DNA of 64,000 bases from Algoriphagus mannitolivorans DSM 15301. Its GTDB lineage: Bacteria > Bacteroidota > Bacteroidia > Cytophagales > Cyclobacteriaceae. The position numbers and the translations under genes were made by a program. The notes under the pieces were generated by a model. The model was not told where the DNA came from. It was given only the letters and a program-made list of their open reading frames with translations, and did not search any database. The DNA is taken from the NCBI RefSeq assembly GCF_000429425.1, contig NZ_AUBV01000016.1, positions 52,137 through 116,136 of the forward strand, read 5' to 3'. Positions within the stretch are counted from its first letter, which is position 1, and every line of letters starts with the position of its first letter. Below are positions 1 through 12,020 of this stretch, piece after piece.

Positions 1-254
1 AAAAGCATATGTTCATCCAAGTATGCTCCCATGATTGACTTCCACTCTTCGGTCTTGGAAACATCCTGTCCGGCTATTTTGACATAGCCCTCAGTGGCCC
101 TCACCAAGTCAAGCATGATTCGGAAAAGTGTGGTTTTCCCAGCTCCATTGTTCCCTACTAGTCCAAAGCATTGACCTTTTGAGATCTCCAGGGAGTCTAT
201 ATTGAGCACAACAGCATCTTTGTATTGTTTCTTAAGTTGGGATATCTGTATCAT
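1..254 (-). CDS. ABC transporter ATP-binding protein (partial, 3' end outside window)
   Basis: Only the first 84 or so codons are present; the gene runs off the left edge. The reading frame begins MIQISQLKKQYKDAVVL and contains a clear Walker A motif GNNGAGKTT at residues 34-42, the ATP-binding loop of ABC ATPases. Its start codon overlaps the stop of the upstream membrane protein by four bases (ATGA), so the two are translationally coupled and almost certainly form one ABC transporter: this protein hydrolyses ATP at the cytoplasmic face and the DUF5687 protein spans the membrane. Substrate is unknown. The Walker B and signature motifs lie outside the window, so completeness cannot be judged. 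Confidence 0.9.
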   Translation of the reverse strand, partial: MIQISQLKKQYKDAVVLNIDSLEISKGQCFGLVGNNGAGKTTLFRIMLDLVRATEGYVKIAGQDVSKTEEWKSIMGAYLDEHML

Positions 255-1738
255 AATTCTTGTCTAAAGGAGGAAGAGATTTCGTATCGGTTGTTGAGTA
301 CTCGGTTGATATTGATCTGAGCAAGTCGGTTATAAAATATGATGCCGAGGATACCTATGGTCCCCAAAGCAAATAGCCCTATATAATCATTGAACAATAA
401 AGAAAAGGGCACATAAATCAGGTAAGGTCCCAGCATCATAGGAATTATGATCAAAAACTGGGCGGCCCCTACCCCTTCATAGTTAAACATCGCTCCTTTG
501 TTTAGATCCATTGGCTTTGGCTTCCATAGTGCAAACCAGATGATGACATGCACCAATATTCCAATATTGAAAAGAAAGGTGGCCAAATGAATCAGCAGAA
601 AATGCCAACCGAAATAGGCATATGGCACGGATGCCAAAAAGCAAACCATGGATATTCCAAAAAACAATAAATACTTCCCGCGAACCAATGCTTCAACTCC
701 TGATTTTTTACTGAGGTAAAAGTCAAAGTTGGAGGAATTCCAACTGAGAAATAACTGACCGTATTGGATCATGAAAATCCCGGTAATAAACACCCCAACG
801 AAAATGAAAATAAAGCTAAATCCATCTTCAGACTTGTAGGCGGGGTTGTTGTAAAATATCAAGCCATACAAAAGGAAAAATGCCGAAAGCATCAGAAAAG
901 TCCTGCTTTTTTTATGTCGGACGATCAGCTTCCATTCCACATTGGCCATTTCACCCGGCATTCCAAACCTGGATAGCCATCCAAAACTTTGGTTGACAAA
1001 CCTGACATTTTCTTCTTCCGATAGGTCTTCCAAATAGGCATTGGAAACATAGAAAAGGAAGCAAAGGGAATAAGCTCCCACCACCAAACCCACCAAGGCC
1101 AAGAAGGGAAACGGGCTAACCAAGGCCAAATCAAAAACCGGTTTGGTAATTTCTCCCAAGTTATACCAACCCATATAGCTGGATCCCGCCCCTACAAGCA
1201 ATACACCAAACACTACTAACAGGCCGATCAAACTATCCTCAAATCTTTGCTTGAACCAAAGCATAAACCAATGCAAGGTCCAACTGGTCATCAGGATCGA
1301 ACCAAGCCATGTCACTAATCCCATCCAACCATAAGAAACTAATACCACCTGAATCCCGAATGGCAAAAACAACAGAAGCGCAATGACAGATAAGGGAGAA
1401 ATGAAAGATCGAAACAAAAGCATGTGAATGATCTTCCTTTTTCCAATCGGAAGGTGAAGAAGACTTTCCAGCTCTATGACTGGAAGACTCTGCACAAAAT
1501 AGCGGTACATAAACTCGGTGAGGAAAAAGAACACCAAGTAGCTGTTCAATACTCCCAACAAGTCCTCTCCATCCGCAAAATGCTCGATGATTCTTCTTAG
1601 AAAAATCCCTGCCCCCAAGACATAACTCAGGAGCAAAAGCGCAAGAAAACCTAGTAGCAAATTGGCCAGCAAGCTTTTGGCAAATGCGGTTGACCGAAAG
1701 CTTTTGAGGATTTGTAATCGAATCAGTGTGAAAAACAT
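251..1738 (-). CDS. DUF5687 family ABC transporter permease-like membrane protein
   Basis: A 495-residue polytopic inner-membrane protein with about ten to twelve hydrophobic segments, starting with a helix near residues 22-46 and ending with paired helices around 430-480. The sequence resembles the Bacteroidota family DUF5687, which is typically encoded next to a single ABC ATPase, as here (four-base ATGA overlap with the downstream ATPase). The inferred role is the transmembrane half of an ABC exporter of unknown substrate. There is no signal peptide or periplasmic domain. Family assignment is from recalled sequence style and gene context, not from a search. Confidence 0.8.
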   Translation of the reverse strand: MFFTLIRLQILKSFRSTAFAKSLLANLLLGFLALLLLSYVLGAGIFLRRIIEHFADGEDLLGVLNSYLVFFFLTEFMYRYFVQSLPVIELESLLHLPIGKRKIIHMLLFRSFISPLSVIALLLFLPFGIQVVLVSYGWMGLVTWLGSILMTSWTLHWFMLWFKQRFEDSLIGLLVVFGVLLVGAGSSYMGWYNLGEITKPVFDLALVSPFPFLALVGLVVGAYSLCFLFYVSNAYLEDLSEEENVRFVNQSFGWLSRFGMPGEMANVEWKLIVRHKKSRTFLMLSAFFLLYGLIFYNNPAYKSEDGFSFIFIFVGVFITGIFMIQYGQLFLSWNSSNFDFYLSKKSGVEALVRGKYLLFFGISMVCFLASVPYAYFGWHFLLIHLATFLFNIGILVHVIIWFALWKPKPMDLNKGAMFNYEGVGAAQFLIIIPMMLGPYLIYVPFSLLFNDYIGLFALGTIGILGIIFYNRLAQININRVLNNRYEISSSFRQEL

Positions 1739-1786
1739 AGAGAAAGGGTACTGTTTGGTTAATTCATGTAATTAAAACTCCCGGAC

Positions 1787-2218
1787 TCAGAAGTCATCAT
1801 TAATCTCAATCCAATACCCGTCCGGATCCTGAATATATATCTGCTTGATCCCATCCACGCGATTGGTGATTTCTCCCTTTACCCCAGCCCAGCTTTCGAA
1901 TGGGTAATTTCTAGCTTTCATATTCTGAACAAATGCAGCCATATCCGGAATGCTAAAGCAGAGATGATTCGTCTTGGAAATTTCTTTGGGCCAATTTGGC
2001 GCCTCTATCAAGTGCAAGGCTGCTCCTCCCCCGATGTCATACCAGGCATGTAGCCCATCCTTGAATGGCTCCTCAATTTCCTTCAACGCGAGAACTTTTT
2101 GATAAAACTCCATGCTTCTCTCCAGCTCAGAGACATGAACAGCGATGTGGTTTACTTTGATTTGTGCAAATGCAGTCATGGTCAAAAACAATAAGAAAAG
2201 AGTGGAAAGAAGTTTCAT
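1787..2218 (-). CDS. Secreted VOC (glyoxalase/bleomycin-resistance fold) protein
   Basis: A 143-residue protein with an N-terminal signal peptide (residues 1-18, cleavage after TAFA) followed by one vicinal-oxygen-chelate module: VNHIAVHVSELERSMEFYQK at the start and IYIQDPDGYWIEIND at the end are characteristic of the fold. The first-strand His (HIAVHV), the central His of ALHLIE and the C-terminal Glu (WIEI) are candidate metal ligands. VOC proteins act as lyases, dioxygenases or binding proteins, and a single short module would have to dimerise. Export to the periplasm is less usual for the fold. It ends 48 bp before the DUF5687 gene on the same strand and may be cotranscribed. Substrate cannot be inferred. 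Confidence 0.85.
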   Translation of the reverse strand: MKLLSTLFLLFLTMTAFAQIKVNHIAVHVSELERSMEFYQKVLALKEIEEPFKDGLHAWYDIGGGAALHLIEAPNWPKEISKTNHLCFSIPDMAAFVQNMKARNYPFESWAGVKGEITNRVDGIKQIYIQDPDGYWIEINDDF

Positions 2219-2263
2219 AGCCTTTTGGGTTTGGATACTAATGATAAGTCATTTTTTGGAATA

Positions 2264-2297
2264 TGAAAAAAGCCAACCTGATGAGAGGTTGGCTTTA
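2264..2297 (-). terminator. Rho-independent terminator of the S41 peptidase gene
   Basis: Reading the minus strand, the arms AAAGCCAACCT and AGGTTGGCTTT form an 11-bp perfect stem with a six-base loop, followed by a short T-run. It lies 20 bp after the stop of the S41 peptidase and separates it from the VOC gene. Confidence 0.85.
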
Positions 2298-2316
2298 AGG
2301 ATTATTTAAGAATATA

Positions 2317-3969
2317 CTATTCTTCGATCGTCGAGTTCAAAACGGTCGCCATCGCAATCCGATCGGCCTCATCAAAGAGATTCAGTGCTTGAAGATAAAC
2401 TTCATTGATATCGTTGACTACTTTGTAGAAAGCATTGTCGTCATAAATCTGTCTGCCCATGTGAGCTTTTACTAAAAGTCTCAGATACTCTTTGGATTTA
2501 TTAAAATCCTTGGCATCAAAAGCCACTTTGTTTTTCTTACCATATTCAGTCAACTCCATCAGCATGGCATCTGACACTTTATAAGTGGTATAGTATTGAT
2601 CCAAAGTCATGTTTTTGAAGTTATCCTTGTTCTTGTTCAAGTAGTCAAGGATATACTCCCTAGAAGAGTCTGAATTGAATAATCTGGTAACATAGGCACT
2701 GTTCATGGAAGTATCCAAAGGCACAAAATAATCCGGCATGATTCCTCCGCCTCCATAAACTGTTCTGCCCTTTTTGGTCTGGTACTTTAAGCTATCATTG
2801 AACTTGATGCTGTCGGCGGAGAAAAATTCACCATGCTCAAATCGGTTAATCCAATCCCTTTCATAGGCCTCATAATTGCTGTTATAAGGCTTTTGAATAG
2901 ATCTTCCTGAAGGAGTGAAATATCTCGCAATCGTCAATCTCAATTCTGCACCGTCAGATAGGTCAATCGGCATTTGTACCAACCCTTTTCCAAACGAACG
3001 TCTTCCGACGATCAATCCTCTGTCATTATCCTGTACCGCACCGGCCAAAATTTCAGAAGCAGAAGCAGATCCTTCGTTGATCAAAACGATTACAGATCCT
3101 TCTTCGAACATACCTGGTTTGAATGCAAAGGCTTTCTGGCTGTATTGGCTCACTTTTCCTTCCTGTGAAACAATCAAATCTCTATCGCCCAGAAGCTCAT
3201 CTGCCATATTGATTGCAGCCCCCATGTATCCACCAGGATTACCCTGAAGGTCAATGATCAGCTTTTTCATACCTTTTATTTTCAGGTCAGAGACGGCCTT
3301 CTTAAACTCATCGTAAGTTGTCGCTGCAAATCGGGTAACTTTTACATAGCCGATTTCATCATTGACCATGTACGCTGCAGGAATACTGTATTGAGGAATT
3401 TTATCCCTTGTGATTTCGTAGCTGATGAGAGTCGGATTGTTTTTCCGTTTGATATCAACCATTACTTTGGACCCTCTAGGACCCCGAAGATGATCAAACA
3501 CATCTCTGTTGGTAATACCAATTCCCGCTACATTCTTTCCGTCCACCTTGATGATCTGGTCCCCTGACTGGATACCCAAGGCTTCAGATGGTCCTCCCTG
3601 AAGAGGTGCCACTACATATATGGTATCCCGAATGATCCCAAACTCTACCCCGATTCCATCATATTCACCTTCCAATTGAGATTGGGCTAAGGTGGCGTCT
3701 GCTGCTGGAATATAGCTGGAATGTGGATCCAGATGCTCGAGCATTTTATTAATGCCATATTCTACCAGCTCATTGGTATTGACACTATCGACATAATCCC
3801 GATTGATATATGTCATAATCTCCTGAAGCTTGTAAAGGGCAGCTCGAAGGTCATTTTGATTGCCTTTAGGCTCGGCAAAAGTTGCTCCAATCCAAATTCC
3901 CGCAGAAATTGATAATGCCAAAAGGATGGGCAACTTGATTTGGGCTTTCGTATTTTTAGTCTCGCTCAC
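2317..3969 (-). CDS. S41 family C-terminal processing protease (CtpA/Tsp type)
   Basis: A 550-residue serine protease with an N-terminal membrane anchor or uncleaved signal (residues 12-32), a PDZ domain at about 95-185 (LEGEYDGIGVEFG to LRGPRG) and an S41 catalytic domain to about 380. The catalytic dyad is visible: the middle serine of SASAS (Ser303) and the lysine of SFGKGLVQ (Lys328), with the family's usual 25-residue spacing. Such proteases cleave periplasmic or envelope proteins from their C termini and are tuned by PDZ binding of the tail. The C-terminal 150 residues are an extra helical region common in Bacteroidota homologues. It is probably monocistronic: a terminator follows and the next gene upstream is divergent. 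Confidence 0.95.
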   Translation of the reverse strand: MSETKNTKAQIKLPILLALSISAGIWIGATFAEPKGNQNDLRAALYKLQEIMTYINRDYVDSVNTNELVEYGINKMLEHLDPHSSYIPAADATLAQSQLEGEYDGIGVEFGIIRDTIYVVAPLQGGPSEALGIQSGDQIIKVDGKNVAGIGITNRDVFDHLRGPRGSKVMVDIKRKNNPTLISYEITRDKIPQYSIPAAYMVNDEIGYVKVTRFAATTYDEFKKAVSDLKIKGMKKLIIDLQGNPGGYMGAAINMADELLGDRDLIVSQEGKVSQYSQKAFAFKPGMFEEGSVIVLINEGSASASEILAGAVQDNDRGLIVGRRSFGKGLVQMPIDLSDGAELRLTIARYFTPSGRSIQKPYNSNYEAYERDWINRFEHGEFFSADSIKFNDSLKYQTKKGRTVYGGGGIMPDYFVPLDTSMNSAYVTRLFNSDSSREYILDYLNKNKDNFKNMTLDQYYTTYKVSDAMLMELTEYGKKNKVAFDAKDFNKSKEYLRLLVKAHMGRQIYDDNAFYKVVNDINEVYLQALNLFDEADRIAMATVLNSTIEE

Positions 3970-4114
3970 GATTTTTTCTTTGTCTACTCTAATAAACTCA
4001 AACTACCGTAAATTGATCTCAGAACAAACGGATTTTAGATAAAATTAACGATTGTTTATACGGGAGAGGAAGATAAAGGTCATAATAATTCCCCTTTTTT
4101 CATCCAAAAAAAAT

Positions 4115-4122
4115 TATTTTTG
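4115..4122 (+). promoter_or_regulatory. Candidate -7 box (TATTTTTG) for the hemerythrin-like operon
   Basis: TATTTTTG matches the Bacteroidota -7 consensus TAnnTTTG exactly and ends only four bases before the ATG at 4127. Transcription would then start at or within a few bases of the initiation codon, giving a leaderless or nearly leaderless mRNA. No convincing TTTG -33 element is present upstream, so the assignment is tentative. Confidence 0.4.
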
Positions 4123-4126
4123 TCCA

Positions 4127-4885
4127 ATGGAGTTAAACCGGGATTTCGCGAAAGTGTCAGTAGGAGAATTAGTTTCCGAAAACTATGTTTTTGCGTCTGT
4201 GCTCCATTATTTTGGAATCAGCTTTTACCAATATTCCACAGACTCTCTGGAAAAAGTCTGCAAAAAACACAAGGTCAACCCAATGCAGTTGATTGCCCAT
4301 CTCGAAAGCTGGGCTCAGCAAAAAGACCCATCCAACGAAGAGCTGTACCTCAACCCAATCGAGCTATTGGTTGCCTACCTCAAAAAGAAGCATTACTACT
4401 TTGTAAGGCAAGAACTCCCCTTCTTATCCAACATGATTTCAGGAATTCAAGCTGAGCCAGGATTTGAATCCTTGATGCAAGATTTGAAAATCATGTTCCC
4501 GCTTTTTGTGGAAGATTTTATTCACCACATCCACGAGGAAGAAAGCCGACTTTTCAAAAGGATTGAGCTGCTCCAGGATATTGAGGATGGTCACTTTCAC
4601 ATTCAGGATGCTTTGGTTATTTTGGAGAAAGACCCCGTACAGCAGCTCGCTGACCACCATGAAATCCATGATGACGAGATGGAAGGCATCCGAAAGCTGA
4701 CCAAGGATTACTATTTGGAAGAGAATGCTCCTCTGACCATGAAAGTCCTTTATCATGAGCTTCAAAATTTTGAGCGAGAACTTTCCATACATTCCAAAAT
4801 CGAAGACGAACTCCTTTTCCCCAAAGCCGTTCAGCTAGAGAAAGAAGCCCTGCGCAAAATCCGTAAACAAATCCAGACCAACTGA
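4127..4885 (+). CDS. Hemerythrin-domain protein related to RIC/ScdA/YtfE iron-sulfur repair factors
   Basis: A 252-residue protein: an N-terminal helical domain (about 1-60) like the ScdA_N/DUF542 domain, then a hemerythrin-like four-helix bundle whose metal-ligand candidates are in HIHEEESRLF, LADHHEIHDDEM and HSKIEDELLF. RIC proteins hold a non-haem di-iron site and help repair Fe-S clusters after nitrosative or oxidative damage. The N-terminal domain lacks the usual Cys-Cys-Gly motif; the corresponding place reads GISFYQYS. The ATG at 4127 is preferred over an upstream in-frame ATG because homology begins here and a perfect -7 box overlaps the longer version. Its stop overlaps the ruvX start by one base (TGATG). 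Confidence 0.85.
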   Translation: MELNRDFAKVSVGELVSENYVFASVLHYFGISFYQYSTDSLEKVCKKHKVNPMQLIAHLESWAQQKDPSNEELYLNPIELLVAYLKKKHYYFVRQELPFLSNMISGIQAEPGFESLMQDLKIMFPLFVEDFIHHIHEEESRLFKRIELLQDIEDGHFHIQDALVILEKDPVQQLADHHEIHDDEMEGIRKLTKDYYLEENAPLTMKVLYHELQNFERELSIHSKIEDELLFPKAVQLEKEALRKIRKQIQTN

Positions 4886-5298
4886 TGCCCAGAGTTTTGG
4901 CTATAGACTTGGGAACTAAGCGGACAGGTTTGGCTGTTACAGACCCGTTGAAGATCACCGCAAATCCCCTGGAAACCATCGAGACTTCTCAGTTGATGGC
5001 CTACCTGAAAAATTACTGCGCCAAAGAAGCCGTAGAAGCCCTAGTGCTGGGCCTTCCCACGAGACTCAATGGACAGGACAATGAAATGACTCCAAGAGTC
5101 ATGAAACTCAAAGAAGAGCTGGAAGCAGCTTTTCCTGATAAGAAAATCGCCCTGATTGACGAACGGTTCACTTCAAAAATGGCCATGCAGAGCATGATAG
5201 CCATGGGCTCCAAGAAAAAAGACAGAAAAGAAAAGGCCGGAAACCTAGACAAGGTATCCGCTGCCATCATTCTACAATCCTATTTAGAAAGACAATGA
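4885..5298 (+). CDS. ruvX: Putative pre-16S rRNA nuclease / Holliday junction resolvase YqgF (RuvX)
   Basis: A 137-residue RNase H-fold protein with the family hallmarks: acidic residue in LAIDLGTKRTGLAVTD near the N terminus, the conserved LVLGLPTRLNG segment, the ERFTSKMA segment and the late KVSAAIILQSYL helix. Length is normal (about 135-140). The family processes the 5' end of 16S rRNA precursor in E. coli and has been proposed to resolve Holliday junctions. It overlaps the genes on both sides (one base upstream, four bases downstream), so it is translated as part of a coupled operon. Confidence 0.93.
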   Translation: MPRVLAIDLGTKRTGLAVTDPLKITANPLETIETSQLMAYLKNYCAKEAVEALVLGLPTRLNGQDNEMTPRVMKLKEELEAAFPDKKIALIDERFTSKMAMQSMIAMGSKKKDRKEKAGNLDKVSAAIILQSYLERQ

Positions 5299-5849
5299 TT
5301 TACCCTATCGTCGCTTACGGCAATCCCATCCTGAAAAAAGAGGCAGAAGACATTGCTGAAGGCACCGACCTTTCCCAATTGATCCAAGACATGTACGCCA
5401 CCATGGACCATGCCAGTGGTGTAGGACTAGCTGCTCCACAAATTAACCAAGGCGTACGTTTGTTCGTCATCGATAGCTCGCTGATGCTGGACGAAAATGA
5501 TGAGGAAAAAGGAATCCGTAGAGCATTCATCAACCCGATTATTCTCGATGAGTATGGAGATAATTTTGGATTTGAAGAAGGCTGCCTGAGCATTCCGGAT
5601 GTACGTGCAGAAATTATTCGCCCGGAAAAACTCACGATTGAATATTTTGACGAAAACTGGAATCTCAAAGAGGAAGAATTCTCAGGAATGACCGCACGAG
5701 TGATTCAGCATGAATACGATCATTTGGAAGGGATTCTTTTTGTGGATTATCTAAAAGGTCTGAAAAAACGACTCATCCAATCCAAGCTCATTGAGGTGAG
5801 TAAAGGAAAAATATCTACTGACTACAGAATGATTTACCCCTTGAAATAA
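5295..5849 (+). CDS. def: Peptide deformylase
   Basis: A 184-residue enzyme that removes the N-formyl group from nascent proteins. All three family motifs are present in order: GVGLAAPQI near residue 43, EGCLSIP near 96 and QHEYDHLEG near 139, supplying the metal-binding Cys and two His and the catalytic Glu. Length is typical. It starts at an ATGA overlap with ruvX and ends with a one-base TAATG overlap with the nitrilase gene. Essential housekeeping function; high certainty. Confidence 0.97.
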   Translation: MIYPIVAYGNPILKKEAEDIAEGTDLSQLIQDMYATMDHASGVGLAAPQINQGVRLFVIDSSLMLDENDEEKGIRRAFINPIILDEYGDNFGFEEGCLSIPDVRAEIIRPEKLTIEYFDENWNLKEEEFSGMTARVIQHEYDHLEGILFVDYLKGLKKRLIQSKLIEVSKGKISTDYRMIYPLK

Positions 5850-6646
5850 TGGAAAAGAGCCCGGAAATCCGCATTGCCCTAGTTCAAACCGACTTGTACT
5901 GGCAGGACAAAACAGCCAATCTGGCAATGCTGGAGGAGAAAATCTGGGATCTCAAGGGTAAATGTGATCTGATTATTCTTCCGGAAATGTTTCCTACTGG
6001 CTTCAGCATAGAAGCTACCAAACTCGCCGAACCCATGAACCTCAACATCCACAAATGGATGAAACAGATGGCGGCCCAAACAAATGCAGTGGTGACCGGA
6101 AGTGCCATTTTCACTGAAGGAGGAAAATTTTACAACCGCCTCCTTTGGGTATTACCAGATGGATACACGGACCATTACGATAAGCGCCACTTGTTCAGAA
6201 TGGCCAATGAGCAAGAAACCTATTCAGCCGGAACCAAACTGCCAATTTTCCCTTTGAAGGGCTGGCATATTTGCCCCCAAATCTGCTACGACCTTAGATT
6301 TCCGGTTTGGTCAAGAAATGGCTGGGAAGATGGGATTGCTGGATATGACGTGATTTTTTATGTGGCCAGTTGGCCAGCAGCCCGGAGTTCTGCCTGGGAC
6401 ATCCTATTGCCTGCCCGAGCGATTGAAAATTTAGCCTATTCTATTGGGGTCAACCGAATCGGCAAAGACGGAAATGGAATTGATTACCAGGGACATTCTG
6501 CCGCATATGATTTCAAAGGGGAAAAACTTTTAGATCTTGGAGAGCAGGAAGGCATCCAAATTCTCACTCTATCTGCCAATTCTTTGGAAGAATACCGAAG
6601 GAAATTTCCAGCTTGGAGAGATTCCGACTCCTTTACCATCCTTTGA
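5849..6646 (+). CDS. Nitrilase superfamily amidohydrolase (omega-amidase/YafV-like)
   Basis: A 265-residue carbon-nitrogen hydrolase with the catalytic triad of the superfamily: Glu46 in ILPEMFPTG, Lys112 in YDKRHLFRM and Cys146 in PQICYDLRFP. Length and the LPEMFPTGF and SWPAARSSAWDILLPARAIEN segments are close to the omega-amidase (YafV) branch, which hydrolyses alpha-ketoglutaramate and related omega-monoamides for metabolite repair. It is cytoplasmic with no signal peptide. It is the last gene of the overlapping hemerythrin-ruvX-def-nitrilase operon; 180 bp of noncoding sequence follow before the next gene. The exact substrate is inferred only. Confidence 0.9.
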   Translation: MEKSPEIRIALVQTDLYWQDKTANLAMLEEKIWDLKGKCDLIILPEMFPTGFSIEATKLAEPMNLNIHKWMKQMAAQTNAVVTGSAIFTEGGKFYNRLLWVLPDGYTDHYDKRHLFRMANEQETYSAGTKLPIFPLKGWHICPQICYDLRFPVWSRNGWEDGIAGYDVIFYVASWPAARSSAWDILLPARAIENLAYSIGVNRIGKDGNGIDYQGHSAAYDFKGEKLLDLGEQEGIQILTLSANSLEEYRRKFPAWRDSDSFTIL

Positions 6647-6811
6647 CAAAATGTCCCTAAAGTGCTCTCTCGATTACTGGAGTGGCATTTGAAACCATTC
6701 TTATTTTCGTATTTTTAGGCGCGAAAATTTCGACCCTGTTACTCTTTTTTTATCGCCCCACCCACCTTGTGGCCGAATCCAAAAAGGGAGCGACAGGTCC
6801 ATCCTTTTTAG

Positions 6812-9055
<2,244 letters not shown>

Positions 9056-9064
9056 AGCAAGAAG

Positions 9065-9092
9065 CCGGGTTTTAAAAACCCGGTTTTTTTTA
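9065..9092 (+). terminator. Rho-independent terminator after isocitrate dehydrogenase
   Basis: CCGGGTTTT and AAAACCCGG form a near-continuous stem with almost no loop bases, followed by eight T residues. The T-run overlaps the stop codon of the convergent protease gene. Confidence 0.9.
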
Positions 9093-9962
9093 TCCCTTCT
9101 GAAACTTAACCCCATGCTGGTCCATGAATTCCTTCAAAACCGAAACATGGATACATTCCCCCAAATGGATAAAAGCATAATCATTGATCTTTTTGATTTT
9201 GCCATGAGCCATAATCTCTTTGTCTTCAATATCAAATCCCAAATGCAGGTGCTTCGTACGGCTTTGCATCCCCATAATTTTCCCTTCCCCATCAAAAAGA
9301 GGCCCACCGCTTTGGCCCCTTAGCCCGGGAGTACTCATTTCTATCCCATAGACTTTTCCGTTCTTATCTCCCAAAAAACGAGTCACCATTCCTTCAATAG
9401 GAAAGCGTGGGGATCGGGGTTGACCGGAATTGATCCACTCCAGCTGGTCGGTTTGCAAATTCAGGTGAAAATTCGAAAACTCAGGAAAAGGAAACCCCAG
9501 GCGACAAAGCATTTGTCCAGGCTGGACTTCAGCATCATTTTCTATGAAAACCGGAAAACCCGAAGTCACCATTTGGGTAAACCCCTCAAACTTCATCAGT
9601 GCCAGATCATATTCAGGATGCAGAAAAAACCGGATATTTTTGATCTGATTGACACAGTCCACAAAGGTGATCCGCATTTCACCTGTTTGAGAATCATTTA
9701 GACCCAATTTATTGGCTACGGTTTTGCAAAGACTTGCAGAAAGCCCCCGTGATTCATTTTGGTATTGAGAAAACTTCTTATTGATCGCATCCGCCTGAGA
9801 AATCCATTGGGCTACATGCTTGCAAGTCAACGCCCAGCCTTCATCATTGACAAAAAATAAGGTTGCTGCTCCTCGATCCACTTTTTGGCTGCCAAAATTT
9901 CTGGAAATGGAGTGAATTGCACGGGTAAACCCAGCGACTTTCAGAATTGCTTCTACAAACAT
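9090..9962 (-). CDS. Trypsin-like serine protease without signal peptide
   Basis: A 290-residue chymotrypsin-fold protease. The catalytic triad is readable: His49 in LTCKHVAQW, Asp119 in EYDLALMKF and Ser218 in RGQSGGPLFDGEG. There is no signal peptide, transmembrane helix or PDZ domain, so unlike HtrA it is predicted to be cytoplasmic and stand-alone. The first 25 residues are hydrophobic only in part. It faces icd convergently and is divergent from gapA. Role is unknown; similar lone domains occur in stress or defence settings, but nothing in the neighbourhood points to either. Confidence 0.85.
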   Translation of the reverse strand: MFVEAILKVAGFTRAIHSISRNFGSQKVDRGAATLFFVNDEGWALTCKHVAQWISQADAINKKFSQYQNESRGLSASLCKTVANKLGLNDSQTGEMRITFVDCVNQIKNIRFFLHPEYDLALMKFEGFTQMVTSGFPVFIENDAEVQPGQMLCRLGFPFPEFSNFHLNLQTDQLEWINSGQPRSPRFPIEGMVTRFLGDKNGKVYGIEMSTPGLRGQSGGPLFDGEGKIMGMQSRTKHLHLGFDIEDKEIMAHGKIKKINDYAFIHLGECIHVSVLKEFMDQHGVKFQKG

Positions 9963-11222
<1,260 letters not shown>

Positions 11223-11228
11223 GCTTAA

Positions 11229-11258
11229 AGCCCCGAAGGAATTCGGGGCTATTTTTTT
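11229..11258 (+). terminator. Rho-independent terminator after gapA
   Basis: AGCCCCGAA and TTCGGGGCT form a nine-base stem with a short GGAA-containing loop, followed by ATTTTTTT, seven bases after the gapA stop codon. Confidence 0.9.
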
Positions 11259-11312
11259 GATATCATTACTTGAGAGTTATCCGTACTTTTAATTAGCCCT
11301 AATAGTCTTTCT

Positions 11313-11933
11313 ATGTACATCCCCCTATTTCCGCTAAAACTTGTTGTCTTTCCCGGCGAGGAACTTAATCTCCACATTTTCGAACCCCGCTATAAAGAAC
11401 TTATGATGGATATCGAAAATGAGAAAGGGCCATTCGGGATTTTGACCTTTACGGACAAACTGAGCGGTTACGGGACTGAAGTTGTTTTAGAGAAGGTCTT
11501 CAAAAGGTATGAGGACGGCCGCTTGGATATTAAAACCAGAGGCAAGAGAGCATTTCGAAGTCTTTCATTCGACAACCCCATGGAAGGAAAGACCTATGCA
11601 GGAGGAGAAGTGGAGTATTTGAATGATGACATGAGAATCCCCACACCCTTACAGCATGAATATGTTCTTTATTTGAAGGAAATGCTTCACCTCCTTGGTT
11701 TTAATCCCGAAATAAGGCTGGATACGCTCACCTCCTATACGTTTGCGCACAAGTTAGGACTAAGCCTGGAAGAAGAATTGGAGCTGCTAAAAATGGAGTC
11801 GGAGAAAGATCGGACAGAGTTTTTGATTATTCACTTCAAGAGAATGATTCCTGTTTTGAAAGCTGCCGAACAAGCCAGGGCAAGGATTCGCCAAAATGGA
11901 CACTTCAATCATTTGGACCCCTTGAATTTTTAA
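11313..11933 (+). CDS. Stand-alone Lon substrate-binding-domain (LonSB/PUA-like) protein
   Basis: A 206-residue protein starting MYIPLFPLKLVVFPGEELNLHIFEPRY-type sequence, the opening of the ATP-dependent protease Lon N-terminal domain. It has no AAA or protease domain; the C-terminal 90 residues are helical (SLEEELELLKMESEKDRTEF). Such proteins are widespread (YcaM/YvoC-like LON-domain proteins) but their function is not established; they may bind unfolded substrates. It lies in its own unit between the gapA terminator and the tRNA region. The noncoding 87 bp after it hold nothing I can name up to the direct repeat at 12021. Confidence 0.88.
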   Translation: MYIPLFPLKLVVFPGEELNLHIFEPRYKELMMDIENEKGPFGILTFTDKLSGYGTEVVLEKVFKRYEDGRLDIKTRGKRAFRSLSFDNPMEGKTYAGGEVEYLNDDMRIPTPLQHEYVLYLKEMLHLLGFNPEIRLDTLTSYTFAHKLGLSLEEELELLKMESEKDRTEFLIIHFKRMIPVLKAAEQARARIRQNGHFNHLDPLNF

Positions 11934-12020
11934 GATGGGGTTATTCCGGTTTATACTCTTCCAGAAATCAGGAAATGTTTAAGAAGAAACTCAAAAACTG
12001 GCCATCCCTTTTCATTTTGG

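Noticed and set aside
9090..9962. HtrA/DegP protease
   Set aside because: The trypsin-like triad is present, but there is no signal peptide and no PDZ domain, so it is not a DegP-type periplasmic protease.
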